From Roseovarius sp. TE539 (GTDB lineage Bacteria; Pseudomonadota; Alphaproteobacteria; Rhodobacterales; Rhodobacteraceae), in the NCBI RefSeq assembly GCF_003298505.1, contig NZ_QNGB01000021.1:1-59290 (forward strand): DNA of 59,290 nt. The letters are read 5' to 3'. Numbering within the stretch: position 1 is the stretch's first letter; the number at the start of each line of letters is the position of its first letter. A program made the position numbers and the translations under genes. Under the pieces are notes generated by a model. That model was given only the letters and a program-made list of their open reading frames with translations. It ran no database searches and was not told the DNA's origin. Shown here piece after piece: positions 18,898 through 27,136 of this stretch.

Positions 18898-18915
18898 TGT
18901 CCAGTTAACTTGACA
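18898..18915. promoter_or_regulatory. PpsR/CrtJ-type operator between crtI and crtA
   Basis: TGTCCAGTTAACTTGACA matches TGT-N12-ACA. Its last six bases form a perfect TTGACA, followed after 18 bp by TATCTG (18934-18939), a plausible promoter for crtA on the plus strand. Repressor binding would block that promoter. Confidence 0.8.
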
Positions 18916-19002
18916 ATCTTCGATCGACGCTCTTATCTGATTAGGTGTCGCGTGGCAGTGTCGCGTGACGAATTGGTTGAAGGGAAGAGATCAATACAAG
19001 CC

Positions 19003-19692
19003 GTGAGCATCAGTTTCTTTCGGTTCGAAACCGGGTTGAGCCGGCTCTGGGCGTTTGCGATGATGGGTCTTGCCCGCCTCGCCCTGGGGCGCATCGAAAA
19101 AATCGGATTCTGGAAACTCTGCGGCTCCGGCAGCGGCGAAGGGTTCACCCCGCTTCCCAACACCGGCGTCTACGCGATCCTTGCGACATGGCCCGACCTG
19201 GAAACAGCGCGCATGCAAACCGAAACCGCGCCGGTTTTCCGGCGTTATCGTCAGCGTGCCCTGGAATGCTGGACCGTGTTTCTTTCACCTATATCGGCGC
19301 GCGGCGAATGGTCGGGCAAGACCCCGTTCCGCCCGGACGCGGTGCCAGGGTCAGGTCCCGTCGCTGCCCTGACACGGGCAACCGTCCGCCCCCGTGCCGC
19401 CCTGAAATTCTGGAAACGGGTTCCGGATATCAGCAGCGTCATCGGGACCGATGCCAATGTCGCCTTCAAGATCGGCATCGGCGAAATGCCGTTGCTCCAC
19501 CAGATAACATTCTCGGTCTGGCCGGATGCCGGATCAATGGCAGATTTCGCACGAGCCGACGGGCCACATGCCCGCGCCATCCGTGCCGTGCGCGAGGGTG
19601 ACTGGTTCCGCGAAGAGCTTTATGCAAGATTTCGCGTGATCGCGGACCGTGGAACATGGCACGGACAACACCCCCTGAACCGAACCGGATAA
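19003..19692 (+). CDS. crtA: Spheroidene monooxygenase
   Basis: A roughly 229-residue haem-dependent monooxygenase that inserts the keto group converting spheroidene to spheroidenone under oxic conditions. Diagnostic segments are SFFRFETGLSRLWAFAMMGL near the N-terminus and the later GIGEMPLLHQITFSVWPD. The GTG at 19003 is chosen because the family begins just before SFFRFE. An AGGGAAGAG sequence lies slightly far upstream, and GTG at 18958 is a possible longer start. It ends 5 bp before bchI and opens the crtA-bchI-bchD-bchO transcript. Confidence 0.93.
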   Translation: MSISFFRFETGLSRLWAFAMMGLARLALGRIEKIGFWKLCGSGSGEGFTPLPNTGVYAILATWPDLETARMQTETAPVFRRYRQRALECWTVFLSPISARGEWSGKTPFRPDAVPGSGPVAALTRATVRPRAALKFWKRVPDISSVIGTDANVAFKIGIGEMPLLHQITFSVWPDAGSMADFARADGPHARAIRAVREGDWFREELYARFRVIADRGTWHGQHPLNRTG

Positions 19693-19697
19693 GCCAC

Positions 19698-20702
19698 ATG
19701 ACAGCATCGTTTCCCTTTTCCGCCATCGTCGGTCAGAATGACATGAAACTGGCGATGGTCCTCACAGCCATAGACCCGGGGCTTGGCGGGGTGCTGGTGT
19801 TCGGTGACCGCGGAACGGGAAAGTCCACAGCGGTACGCGCTCTTGCGGCACTTCTGCCCACGATCACCGTGGTGGAGGGATGCCCCGTCAACGCGGCAGC
19901 GCCCGAAGACTGCCCCGTCTGGGCCGACATCATATCCGAAAAACTGGTGGAACGCCCGACGCCCGTTGTGGACTTGCCCCTTGGCGTGACCGAAGACAGG
20001 GTTACCGGTGCTCTCGACATCGAGCGTGCGCTCACCCATGGCGAGAAAGCCTTCGAACCCGGTCTTCTGGCTCGGGCCAACCGCGGATACCTCTACATCG
20101 ACGAGGTCAACCTGCTGGAAGATCACATTGTCGATCTTCTGCTCGATGTGGCCCAATCCGGGATCAATGCCGTCGAACGCGAAGGTCTTTCGATCCGCCA
20201 TCCCGCGCGCTTCGTGCTCGTCGGATCGGGGAACCCGGAGGAAGGAGAGCTTCGTCCCCAATTGCTGGACCGCTTCGGCCTGTCCGTCGAAGTGCGTTCC
20301 CCGGTGGACATCGAAGAGAGGGTCGAGGTCATTCGTCGCCGCGATGCGTTCGAAAGGGACCACGACGCGTTCATGGCGCATTGGCAGGCCGAGGATGCGA
20401 AGATCCGCACGGCAATCCTGAACGCGCGCACGGCGCTTGCCGCGATGGAGACCACTGAAGATATCGTGACGGATTGCGCGCGACTCAGCATCGCTTTGGG
20501 TACGGACGGGCTGCGCGGAGAACTGACCCTCCTGCGCACCGCACGGGCATTGGCCGCCTATCAAGGCGTTGATGCGATCACGCGCGACCACCTGCGCAAG
20601 GTGGCTCCGCTGGCAATGAGCCACCGTCTGCGACGTGACCCTCTCGACGAGGCGGGGACCATCACGCGTGTCGAGCGCGTGGTCGGGGAAACACTGGGAT
20701 GA
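19698..20702 (+). CDS. bchI: Magnesium chelatase subunit I
   Basis: A 334-residue AAA+ ATPase of the complex that inserts Mg2+ into protoporphyrin IX. The Walker A motif FGDRGTGKSTAVRAL is at about 35-49, with Walker B in RGYLYIDEVNLLEDH and the sensor region FVLVGSGNPEEGELRPQLLD. The start at 19698 (MTASFPFSAIVGQNDMK) fits the family; an upstream reading overlaps crtA. Its stop overlaps the bchD ATG by 4 bp. Confidence 0.97.
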   Translation: MTASFPFSAIVGQNDMKLAMVLTAIDPGLGGVLVFGDRGTGKSTAVRALAALLPTITVVEGCPVNAAAPEDCPVWADIISEKLVERPTPVVDLPLGVTEDRVTGALDIERALTHGEKAFEPGLLARANRGYLYIDEVNLLEDHIVDLLLDVAQSGINAVEREGLSIRHPARFVLVGSGNPEEGELRPQLLDRFGLSVEVRSPVDIEERVEVIRRRDAFERDHDAFMAHWQAEDAKIRTAILNARTALAAMETTEDIVTDCARLSIALGTDGLRGELTLLRTARALAAYQGVDAITRDHLRKVAPLAMSHRLRRDPLDEAGTITRVERVVGETLG

Positions 20703-22387
20703 CCCGTAAAGCGCCGGAGTGGGCGCGTGGCATGCGCGCACTCGCGACCCTCGCAATTGCCCCCGCAACGCTGAAGGGCATGACCGTGAGGGCCAGGCCG
20801 GGCCCGGCCAGGCAAGCGTTCGAGAATGCGCTTTCGGTGCTGCCACTGCCGTTGCGCCGCATCCACCCGGGTCTGAGCGATACACAGCTTTTCGGCGGTC
20901 TCGACATCGCCGCCTCCCTCGCGAACGGGCGCATGATCCGAGAAACCGGGGTCGCCGACAAGCAAGCGGCACTCGTCATGCCCATGGCCGAGCGTCTTCA
21001 GCCGCGGCTTGCTGCCCGCCTTGCGCAACTTCTCGACACCGGCGCGGAACATGCGCTGGTGATGCTGGACGAGGGTGCCGACGCTGATGAACGCGCACCG
21101 CTGACGCTCCGTGAAAGGCTGTCATTTTCAGTGGATCTTTCCGAGGTCAAGGCCGGTGAGGCAATCGCACGCCTGCCCGCACCGGCCGACCTGGATGCGG
21201 CCCGCGACCGGGTTGCAACCGTCACAACAGACCCGGATCATGAAAGGCAGCTCGTCTTGCTTGCCGACCGTCTGGGTATCGAAAGCTTGCGTGCGCCGCT
21301 CCTGGCGCTCGACACGGCGCGCGCCCTTGCGGCGCTGGACGGGGAGGACCGGACAACGGACACGCATATCCGGGAAGCCGTTACGCTCGTCTACCCGTCG
21401 CGGGCCACGCAGTTTCCGCAGCAGGACACCCCGGAGGACACTGACGAAGACCGCCAAACCGAGCCCGAAGCGCCGGACGATGCAGCGGAAACGGAAGACC
21501 AGGGCCAGACGGACCTTCCCGAGGAAATGCTGATCGAGGCCGTCCGCGCCTGCCTGCCGGACGATTTGCTTGCACGGTTTGCGCGCGATGACGCCAACCG
21601 CAATGATGGACACGGAAGCGGTGCCGGAAGCCGGCGCACCGGTAACCGGCGTGGCCGGCCACTGAGCCCGCGCCCGGGACGGCCCGATGGCCGTTCGCGC
21701 ATCGACGTGGTGGCAACCCTGCGCGCAGCCGCACCCTGGCAACCCCTGCGCAGGAAGGCCCGGCCGAAGGGACCGACGCTTATCATACATCCTTCGGATA
21801 TTCGGCTTCAACGGTTCGAAGACCGCTCGGACCGGCTGGTCATTTTTGCCGTCGACGCCTCCGGATCAGCCGCGATGGCCCGGATGGCCGAGGCCAAGGG
21901 CGCGGTGGAGCTCCTTCTTGCACAGGCTTACGCCAAGCGCGATCAGGTGGCATTGATCGCGTTCAGGGGGCAGACGTCCGATGTCCTGCTGTCTCCGACA
22001 CGGTCCCTCGTTCAGGCAAAACGGCAGCTTGCAGGGCTTCCCGGCGGCGGAGGAACGCCACTCGCCTCGGGGCTGCAGAACGCGTTCGAGCTCGCACGTC
22101 ACGGAATGCGCCGGGGATTCAGCCCATCGGTCGCATTTTTGACGGATGGCCGTGCGAACATCGCGCTCGACGGGACGCCGGGGCGGGAGCCAGCGCGCCG
22201 GGACGCAAGGATCGTGGCGCGGCACCTGCGTCTGCTGGGCTTTCCCGCGGTGGTGATAGATACGGCCGCGCGGCCGGGCAATGAAGGCATCGCGCTGGCG
22301 GATTGGCTGGCCGCCGATTACCTGGCACTGCCGCGCGCGGATGCCAGCCGGATATGCGCCGCCACGGACAAGGCCCTGAACGGGTGA
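20699..22387 (+). CDS. bchD: Magnesium chelatase subunit D
   Basis: A 562-residue subunit with an inactive AAA+-like N-terminal half, an acidic linker rich in Glu/Asp/Thr (about 245-285) and a C-terminal von Willebrand A domain. The metal-site motif DASGS is in VIFAVDASGSAAMARM and the later VAFLTDGRANIALDG. BchD bridges the BchI ring and BchH. BchH is not in this window. It starts by a 4-bp overlap with bchI and ends 4 bp before bchO. Confidence 0.96.
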   Translation: MTRKAPEWARGMRALATLAIAPATLKGMTVRARPGPARQAFENALSVLPLPLRRIHPGLSDTQLFGGLDIAASLANGRMIRETGVADKQAALVMPMAERLQPRLAARLAQLLDTGAEHALVMLDEGADADERAPLTLRERLSFSVDLSEVKAGEAIARLPAPADLDAARDRVATVTTDPDHERQLVLLADRLGIESLRAPLLALDTARALAALDGEDRTTDTHIREAVTLVYPSRATQFPQQDTPEDTDEDRQTEPEAPDDAAETEDQGQTDLPEEMLIEAVRACLPDDLLARFARDDANRNDGHGSGAGSRRTGNRRGRPLSPRPGRPDGRSRIDVVATLRAAAPWQPLRRKARPKGPTLIIHPSDIRLQRFEDRSDRLVIFAVDASGSAAMARMAEAKGAVELLLAQAYAKRDQVALIAFRGQTSDVLLSPTRSLVQAKRQLAGLPGGGGTPLASGLQNAFELARHGMRRGFSPSVAFLTDGRANIALDGTPGREPARRDARIVARHLRLLGFPAVVIDTAARPGNEGIALADWLAADYLALPRADASRICAATDKALNG

Positions 22388-22391
22388 ACGC

Positions 22392-23264
22392 ATGGATTGG
22401 TCGAGGGATCTGCAGGACTGGCCACTCAACCACCTGTCACGGCGCATCGCCCATAGGCCACATCTGTGGCATGTTCAGCAAACCGGAACCGGCGACACCA
22501 TCCTCCTTCTTCACGGTGCCGGGGCATCAACGCATTCGTGGCGGGCAATGATCCCGTTGCTGGCCGAAAATCACCATGTTGTCGCACTTGACCTGCCGGG
22601 ACAGGGGTTCACGCGTCCGGGCACCAGATCGCGCAGCGGGTTGACCCCGATGACCGAGGACATCGCCGCGCTGTGTGCCTCTCAGGGCTGGAGTCCATCC
22701 TGCGTCATCGGCCATTCCGCCGGCGGTGCCATCGCGCTCAACCTCGCAAGAGTCATGCCCGGGGTATCGACGGTGGTCGGGATCAATGCTGCCCTCAGCA
22801 GGTTTGACGGCGTTGCCGGCTGGCTGTTCCCGCTACTGGCCAGGTTTCTTGCGCTGAATCCGCTGACATCCTATGCGTTCTCGGCCGGCGGTCGGCCTGT
22901 CGAACGCGCCCGCAGATTGCTGGAAAGCACCGGGTCGCGTCTTGATGAGGACGGAATCGCCTATTACGCCCGATTGATATCGGACCGGGATCATGTCGAG
23001 GGGACGTTGCAGATGATGGCTCAGTGGAACATTGATACCGTTCTGGCCGGGCTGGAAAGGATCTCGGCACCGTGCCTGTTCCTGACGGGCGAGAATGACC
23101 GTGCGGTGGCGCCGCGCCTTGCAGAAACGGCGCGGGACAGGATGGCCTCGGCACAGGTTTCGCAGCTTAGGGGAGTCGGCCACCTGGCCCATGAAGAAGC
23201 CCCTTCAGAAACCGCCGCGCGGGTGCTGGACTGGCTGGAATCGTTTGCGCCGAAAGCCGGATGA
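22392..23264 (+). CDS. bchO: Mg-chelatase-associated alpha/beta hydrolase BchO
   Basis: A 290-residue alpha/beta-hydrolase-fold protein always found with bchID. It has the oxyanion segment LLLHGAGASTHSW, the nucleophile elbow IGHSAGGAIALNL and a C-terminal GVGHLAHEEAP supplying the catalytic His. Its exact role in magnesium chelation is unknown. It is cotranscribed with bchI and bchD; a 73-bp gap separates it from the following methyltransferase gene. Confidence 0.93.
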   Translation: MDWSRDLQDWPLNHLSRRIAHRPHLWHVQQTGTGDTILLLHGAGASTHSWRAMIPLLAENHHVVALDLPGQGFTRPGTRSRSGLTPMTEDIAALCASQGWSPSCVIGHSAGGAIALNLARVMPGVSTVVGINAALSRFDGVAGWLFPLLARFLALNPLTSYAFSAGGRPVERARRLLESTGSRLDEDGIAYYARLISDRDHVEGTLQMMAQWNIDTVLAGLERISAPCLFLTGENDRAVAPRLAETARDRMASAQVSQLRGVGHLAHEEAPSETAARVLDWLESFAPKAG

Positions 23265-23337
23265 CCGCGCGGCGGTTTCAAGCGCGGTGCCCGCAACAGG
23301 CCCCGCGCCACCGCATCGCGACGACCGGGGCAGGATC

Positions 23338-24015
23338 ATGACAACCGGAAAAAACGATCAAGCCGATACTGCCTGCCCATTGTGCCATGCCCGGGCGGAG
23401 CATTTCCAGACGATCGGCGCGCGAACCTATTTTCGGTGCCCATGCTGTGAACTACGCTTCCTCGACCCTGCTTTGCGGCCCGGCCGCGCCGAGGAAAGGG
23501 CACACTACCTGACGCATGAGAACGATCCGGACGACCCGGGATATCGGCGTTTTCTGTCCAGGGTGACCGGTCCGCTGCTTGCACGGCTCGCACCCGGATC
23601 CCGGGGGCTTGACCATGGCTGTGGACCGGGGCCCGCACTGGCCGGGATGATGCGCGAGGCGGGCCATGAAATGGCAGTGTATGATCCGTTCTTCGCGCCT
23701 GACACCGCGCCGTTGAGGGCCTCCTACGATTTCGTCACCTGCACCGAGACGGCAGAGCATTTTCATGACCCCGCCGGCGAGTTCAAGCAGCTGCGCAGAC
23801 TGGTGCGGCCCGGCGGATGGCTTGCAGTGATGACATGTTTCCAGACCGAAGACTCCCGTTTTGCCGGTTGGCACTATCGTCAGGACCCGACGCATGTCGT
23901 TTTCTATCGTGCCGCGACATTCAGCTTTCTTGCCAGTGCATGGGGGTGGGATATCGACATACCCGAAAAGGACGTTGTGTTGCTTGACCGGCCACGCCAC
24001 GACGTGGACTCATGA
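23338..24015 (+). CDS. Zinc-ribbon class I SAM methyltransferase
   Basis: A 225-residue protein with an N-terminal zinc ribbon (Cys13, Cys16, Cys34 and Cys37 in CPLC and CPCC) joined to a Rossmann methyltransferase domain. Motif I is GLDHGCGPGPALAGMM (90-105). VTCTETAEHFHDPAGEFKQL and RQDPTHVVFYRAATF are characteristic of an uncharacterised family. The substrate is unknown; the zinc ribbon suggests a protein or nucleic-acid target. The ATG at 23338 has a CAGGA site close upstream. Its stop overlaps by 4 bp the start of a Hen1-like gene, and both probably share the crtA-bchIDO transcript. Confidence 0.8.
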   Translation: MTTGKNDQADTACPLCHARAEHFQTIGARTYFRCPCCELRFLDPALRPGRAEERAHYLTHENDPDDPGYRRFLSRVTGPLLARLAPGSRGLDHGCGPGPALAGMMREAGHEMAVYDPFFAPDTAPLRASYDFVTCTETAEHFHDPAGEFKQLRRLVRPGGWLAVMTCFQTEDSRFAGWHYRQDPTHVVFYRAATFSFLASAWGWDIDIPEKDVVLLDRPRHDVDS

Positions 24016-24635
24016 CCAGTTGGTTGCACGAGGAACGTTTGCACGCGGTGGAAGACGCCGTCAGGGCAACCGGCGCGGCAAGAATCCTCGATCTGGGATG
24101 CGGCGACGGCGATCTTCTGGTGCGCCTGGCCGGGAATCCACGCTATGATGAAATTTTCGGCGTCGATCTCTGCCCCGATGCGATCGGTCGCCTGCGCCGC
24201 CGCCTGAACACCTGTGACGTCAGAGTGCCGAAGATCGGCTTCCGCACCGGCTCGATGTTTGATCCGGCGGCGGACATGGCCGGGTTCGACTGTGCCGTCC
24301 TGATTGAAACGATCGAACATGTCGATCCTGCACGATTGTCGGCGCTGGAACGGGCGCTGTTTCATGACATGCGGCCCGAAACGGTGGTGATCACGACACC
24401 TAATGCCGAGTTCAATACGCTTCTCGGCGTCCCGGCACACCGGTACCGTCATCCCGGCCACCAATTCGAATGGTCAAGAGCCAGGTTTCGCGAATGGTGC
24501 GCCCGCGTGGGCCGTTTCTACGGGTACAAGGCCATGGTCACCGATATTGCCGGATGCCATCCCGACCTCGGAGGCGCCAGCCAGATGGCCGTCTTTCACG
24601 GGACAGGCACGGCCTTGCCCCCGGACACCGGGTGA
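24012..24635 (+). CDS. Stand-alone Hen1-like RNA 3'-terminal 2'-O-methyltransferase
   Basis: A 207-residue SAM methyltransferase matching the C-terminal catalytic domain of Hen1. Motif I is ILDLGCGDGDLL (25-36). The metal-binding pattern of Hen1 is recognisable: ETIEH (Glu99, Glu102, His103) and the His of HPGHQFEWSRARF (His150). TTPNAEFN (128-135) and GGASQMAVF (187-195) are further Hen1 signatures. Known bacterial Hen1 proteins methylate the 2'-OH at an RNA 3' end and have an N-terminal domain plus a Pnkp partner for RNA repair. Here both are absent, and the neighbour is a zinc-ribbon methyltransferase. The fold and active site are seen; RNA as substrate is inferred. Confidence 0.8.
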   Translation: MTSWLHEERLHAVEDAVRATGAARILDLGCGDGDLLVRLAGNPRYDEIFGVDLCPDAIGRLRRRLNTCDVRVPKIGFRTGSMFDPAADMAGFDCAVLIETIEHVDPARLSALERALFHDMRPETVVITTPNAEFNTLLGVPAHRYRHPGHQFEWSRARFREWCARVGRFYGYKAMVTDIAGCHPDLGGASQMAVFHGTGTALPPDTG

Positions 24636-24945
24636 ACCGCGACGGAAATGCCTGACCTGCCGATCGGGCTGTGCCCCACCATGCCCGGAGTGCGGCGAAG
24701 CCCTACGGTTGTACCGAAAGGGTTGCCGGAACAGGCCGGACATATGGGCCCGGCCGATGATCGCCGATCCCGGAATGGCTGAGTTCACCCGATCACACGA
24801 CCACGCCATTCTATGTTTCATCCCGGATGATTACATAAGACCGGTTTTCGGCGCCTAGCGGATATTACCATTTTGTAAATTGCAACCGATCTGCTAGCAA
24901 TATACACGCTAACCGTTTGTTCAATCCATTTCGGAGCCTCCAAGG
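24636..24945. other. Non-coding gap upstream of the sugar transferase
   Basis: No supported gene is visible in these 310 bases. The last 120 bases are unusually AT-rich for this genome (for example TTTTGTAAATTGCAA and AGCAATATACACG), which suggests a promoter or regulator-binding region for the following gene. No TGT-N12-ACA operator was found. Confidence 0.5.
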
Positions 24946-25632
24946 TTGTCCAATGCTGATCCCCAGACCCGGGCCCGGATGCCGCAAAACTACGGGCAGG
25001 CAGACGGTCACAAGCGGCGCCTTCGCGTCAGGACCGCAGCTGATGCCTTTCCCGTCGCCAAACGGGCCTTCGATATCCTTGTCTCCGTTTCCGTCCTGAT
25101 ACCGGTCGCGTTGCTTTGCGCGGCGGTCCTTCTCGTGCTCAACCCCTTATTCAATGCCGGCGGGCCACTCTTTTATGTACAATCAAGGATGGGCCGGAAC
25201 TGCACCGTCTTCCGGGCGATCAAGTTCCGCACCATGCGAGGGACAGGCCGGATCACGCGGAAGGCGAGCGGTCCGCTTGAGCATGATCGGATCACCACCC
25301 TCGGACGGTTTCTGCGCGAGACGCATCTCGATGAACTGCCACAGGCCCTCAACGTGCTGCGCGGAGAGATGAGCCTCATCGGCCCGAGACCTGACTATTT
25401 CGAACACGCAACGGAATATCTGCGTCTTGTCCCGGGGTACCGTGCACGGCACACGGTCCGCCCCGGCATCAGCGGCCTCGCGCAAACCGAACTCGGTTAC
25501 GCCGATGGACTCGACGCGACCCGCGCCAAGGTTCTCGCCGACCTGAGATACATTGAAAACGCCGGCTTCAAGCTGGATGCCTGGATCGTCTGGCGCACAC
25601 TCGTGACAGTACTCCGTTGTAACGGTGCCTGA
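24946..25632 (+). CDS. Exopolysaccharide-type sugar transferase
   Basis: A 228-residue bacterial sugar transferase (ExoY/WcaJ-like, PF02397) that moves a sugar-phosphate from a nucleotide sugar to a lipid carrier to begin polysaccharide synthesis. KRAFDILVSVSVLIP starts the membrane segment. FRAIKFRTM, THLDELPQALNVLRGEMSLI and GPRPD are the family's conserved catalytic-face motifs. It begins with TTG at 24946 behind GGAG; an ATG at 24979 is the alternative. No glycosyltransferase operon accompanies it here. Confidence 0.9.
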   Translation: MSNADPQTRARMPQNYGQADGHKRRLRVRTAADAFPVAKRAFDILVSVSVLIPVALLCAAVLLVLNPLFNAGGPLFYVQSRMGRNCTVFRAIKFRTMRGTGRITRKASGPLEHDRITTLGRFLRETHLDELPQALNVLRGEMSLIGPRPDYFEHATEYLRLVPGYRARHTVRPGISGLAQTELGYADGLDATRAKVLADLRYIENAGFKLDAWIVWRTLVTVLRCNGA

Positions 25633-25641
25633 AAACGCATG

Positions 25642-26154
25642 TCAGTCCCAGGGCTTGGGATCATCGGGATGTGCCGATGGCCCTCCGGGCCGGAACCGGA
25701 TGATATGCGAGCCGAACTCGTCGATGTCCTTGTATACGATCTGCCGCGGGATATGGGCATCGACCGTCCTGCCAGCCCGCCACGGAACTTCGGTAACACG
25801 GCAATTCGCCTCAAGCCCGGCATAGGACACGGCCGGCGCCACCTTGCGCAAGAATCCCAGGCTGTTGAGAACGGACACCCCGTCGATCGTGATGTTGCCA
25901 CGGGCAAGAACCTGCTTGCCACGGCCCTTCGTCATAACCGACTGCGACACACTTTCCGCCCAGACACCGCAAACCCCGGTCCGGCCGTCGAAATTTCGCA
26001 GGTCCACCGAAACCGACAGACCACCGGGCGACGTGTAGGTTCCGCCGGTGACAGACGGGTCGGCGCCAAGCCGCGCCACGCCTTCTGGCTGCGCACCTGC
26101 AAACGCGAGCGTGGCAATGGAAGTGGCAAATGCGGAAAAAAGCGGTAGTCTCAT
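25642..26154 (-). CDS. Secreted hypothetical protein
   Basis: A 170-residue protein with a signal peptide (MRLPLFSAFATSIATLAFAG, cut near AGA-QP). The mature part contains GGTYTSPGGLSVSVDLRNFD, GVCGVWAESV and a second Cys in EANCRVTEVPW, so one periplasmic disulfide is possible. The start at 26154 follows a strong GGAGG; the reading upstream of it is not supported. It does not match a family I can name. It is convergent with the sugar transferase and downstream of the sulfotransferase pair. Confidence 0.75.
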   Translation of the reverse strand: MRLPLFSAFATSIATLAFAGAQPEGVARLGADPSVTGGTYTSPGGLSVSVDLRNFDGRTGVCGVWAESVSQSVMTKGRGKQVLARGNITIDGVSVLNSLGFLRKVAPAVSYAGLEANCRVTEVPWRAGRTVDAHIPRQIVYKDIDEFGSHIIRFRPGGPSAHPDDPKPWD

Positions 26155-26248
26155 ATCGTGACCTCCGTACGTTCCCTGATTACATAGCACATGAGTCCGA
26201 TCGTTCGCACAAGGGATTTCATCCACACGAACGGTCACATCATCGTTG

Positions 26249-27136
26249 TCAGACGCGGGTGCCTTTCGCACCGGTCGCGGCGAAACTTTCCGTTTCCTCG
26301 ATCATTTCCGGGTACCATTTCTCGACCGTGGCCGAAAATTCATTGCGGATCCGGCTGACCTGCGCGGGGCTCAGATCCTCGCGCCACACCCCGGACTGGC
26401 CCTTGGCGAAAAATCGTTGCATGCCCTTGGGCCGCTCCGCGAAGCCGTGCGTTTCCTCGAATTTCTTCATCGCGGAAAAGCTGTTGGCCTTCACGGATTT
26501 TGCCAGCTTTGGCCGATCCACCGGCACACGCAGGAACTTTTCCAGCAGGCGCGCCATCTCGCGGCCCGGATTGGCCAGCATGTCCTCGTAACGCAGCACG
26601 AAAAGGGGCAGGCCCGGCGCATTGTTCCAGACATGAACGTGATCGTCCCAACGGCCCAGAACCTCGAATATGCCCTCGTCGGTGCCCATCAGCATGTCCG
26701 GGTTGGCCATCCGGTCGATGGCAGTGTCGATGTCACACATTTGATGACGCGCGAAGGACGGGGCCAGATCGAACGGGTTGCGCATCACGTAAATGGCGGC
26801 CGCCGTCACCTCGGGGGGGATCAGGTCCTGATCGCCGATGCGGATGGACTGGCAATGGGTCTTGACAAAATGGTGGTTCGGCTTGGACGCGGCGATCAGC
26901 CTCAATGCCTTCGGCCGCACCTCCAGCCACTCCTCGATCGTCGTGCCTTCGAAGGGTTTTCCCGCCGCCGCGTTGAAGAAATCGCGCCGCACGTCGCCCG
27001 TGGTGAATTCGCGCAGGTTGTTGATGTCCGGCGCCTTGCCCTCGGGCATGAAATAATGCGCCAGAAGGCTGCGCAGCCAGGTGTTTCCGGATTTCGGGTA
27101 GGAGGCCAGCCAGATGACGCGCCGGAGGTTGCTCAT
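26249..27136 (-). CDS. Sulfotransferase family protein, second copy
   Basis: A 295-residue PAPS-dependent sulfotransferase (PF00685 type). The 5'-phosphosulfate loop is IWLASYPKSGNTWLRSLLAH (8-27) and the 3'-phosphate region is YVMRNPFDLAPSFARHQ. The C-terminal FFAKGQSGVWREDLSPAQ is the usual final loop. The acceptor is unknown. It overlaps the upstream paralogue by 4 bp; the two share the loop and the C-terminal G-x-x-x-x-W pattern, which points to tandem duplication followed by divergence. Confidence 0.9.
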   Translation of the reverse strand: MSNLRRVIWLASYPKSGNTWLRSLLAHYFMPEGKAPDINNLREFTTGDVRRDFFNAAAGKPFEGTTIEEWLEVRPKALRLIAASKPNHHFVKTHCQSIRIGDQDLIPPEVTAAAIYVMRNPFDLAPSFARHQMCDIDTAIDRMANPDMLMGTDEGIFEVLGRWDDHVHVWNNAPGLPLFVLRYEDMLANPGREMARLLEKFLRVPVDRPKLAKSVKANSFSAMKKFEETHGFAERPKGMQRFFAKGQSGVWREDLSPAQVSRIRNEFSATVEKWYPEMIEETESFAATGAKGTRV

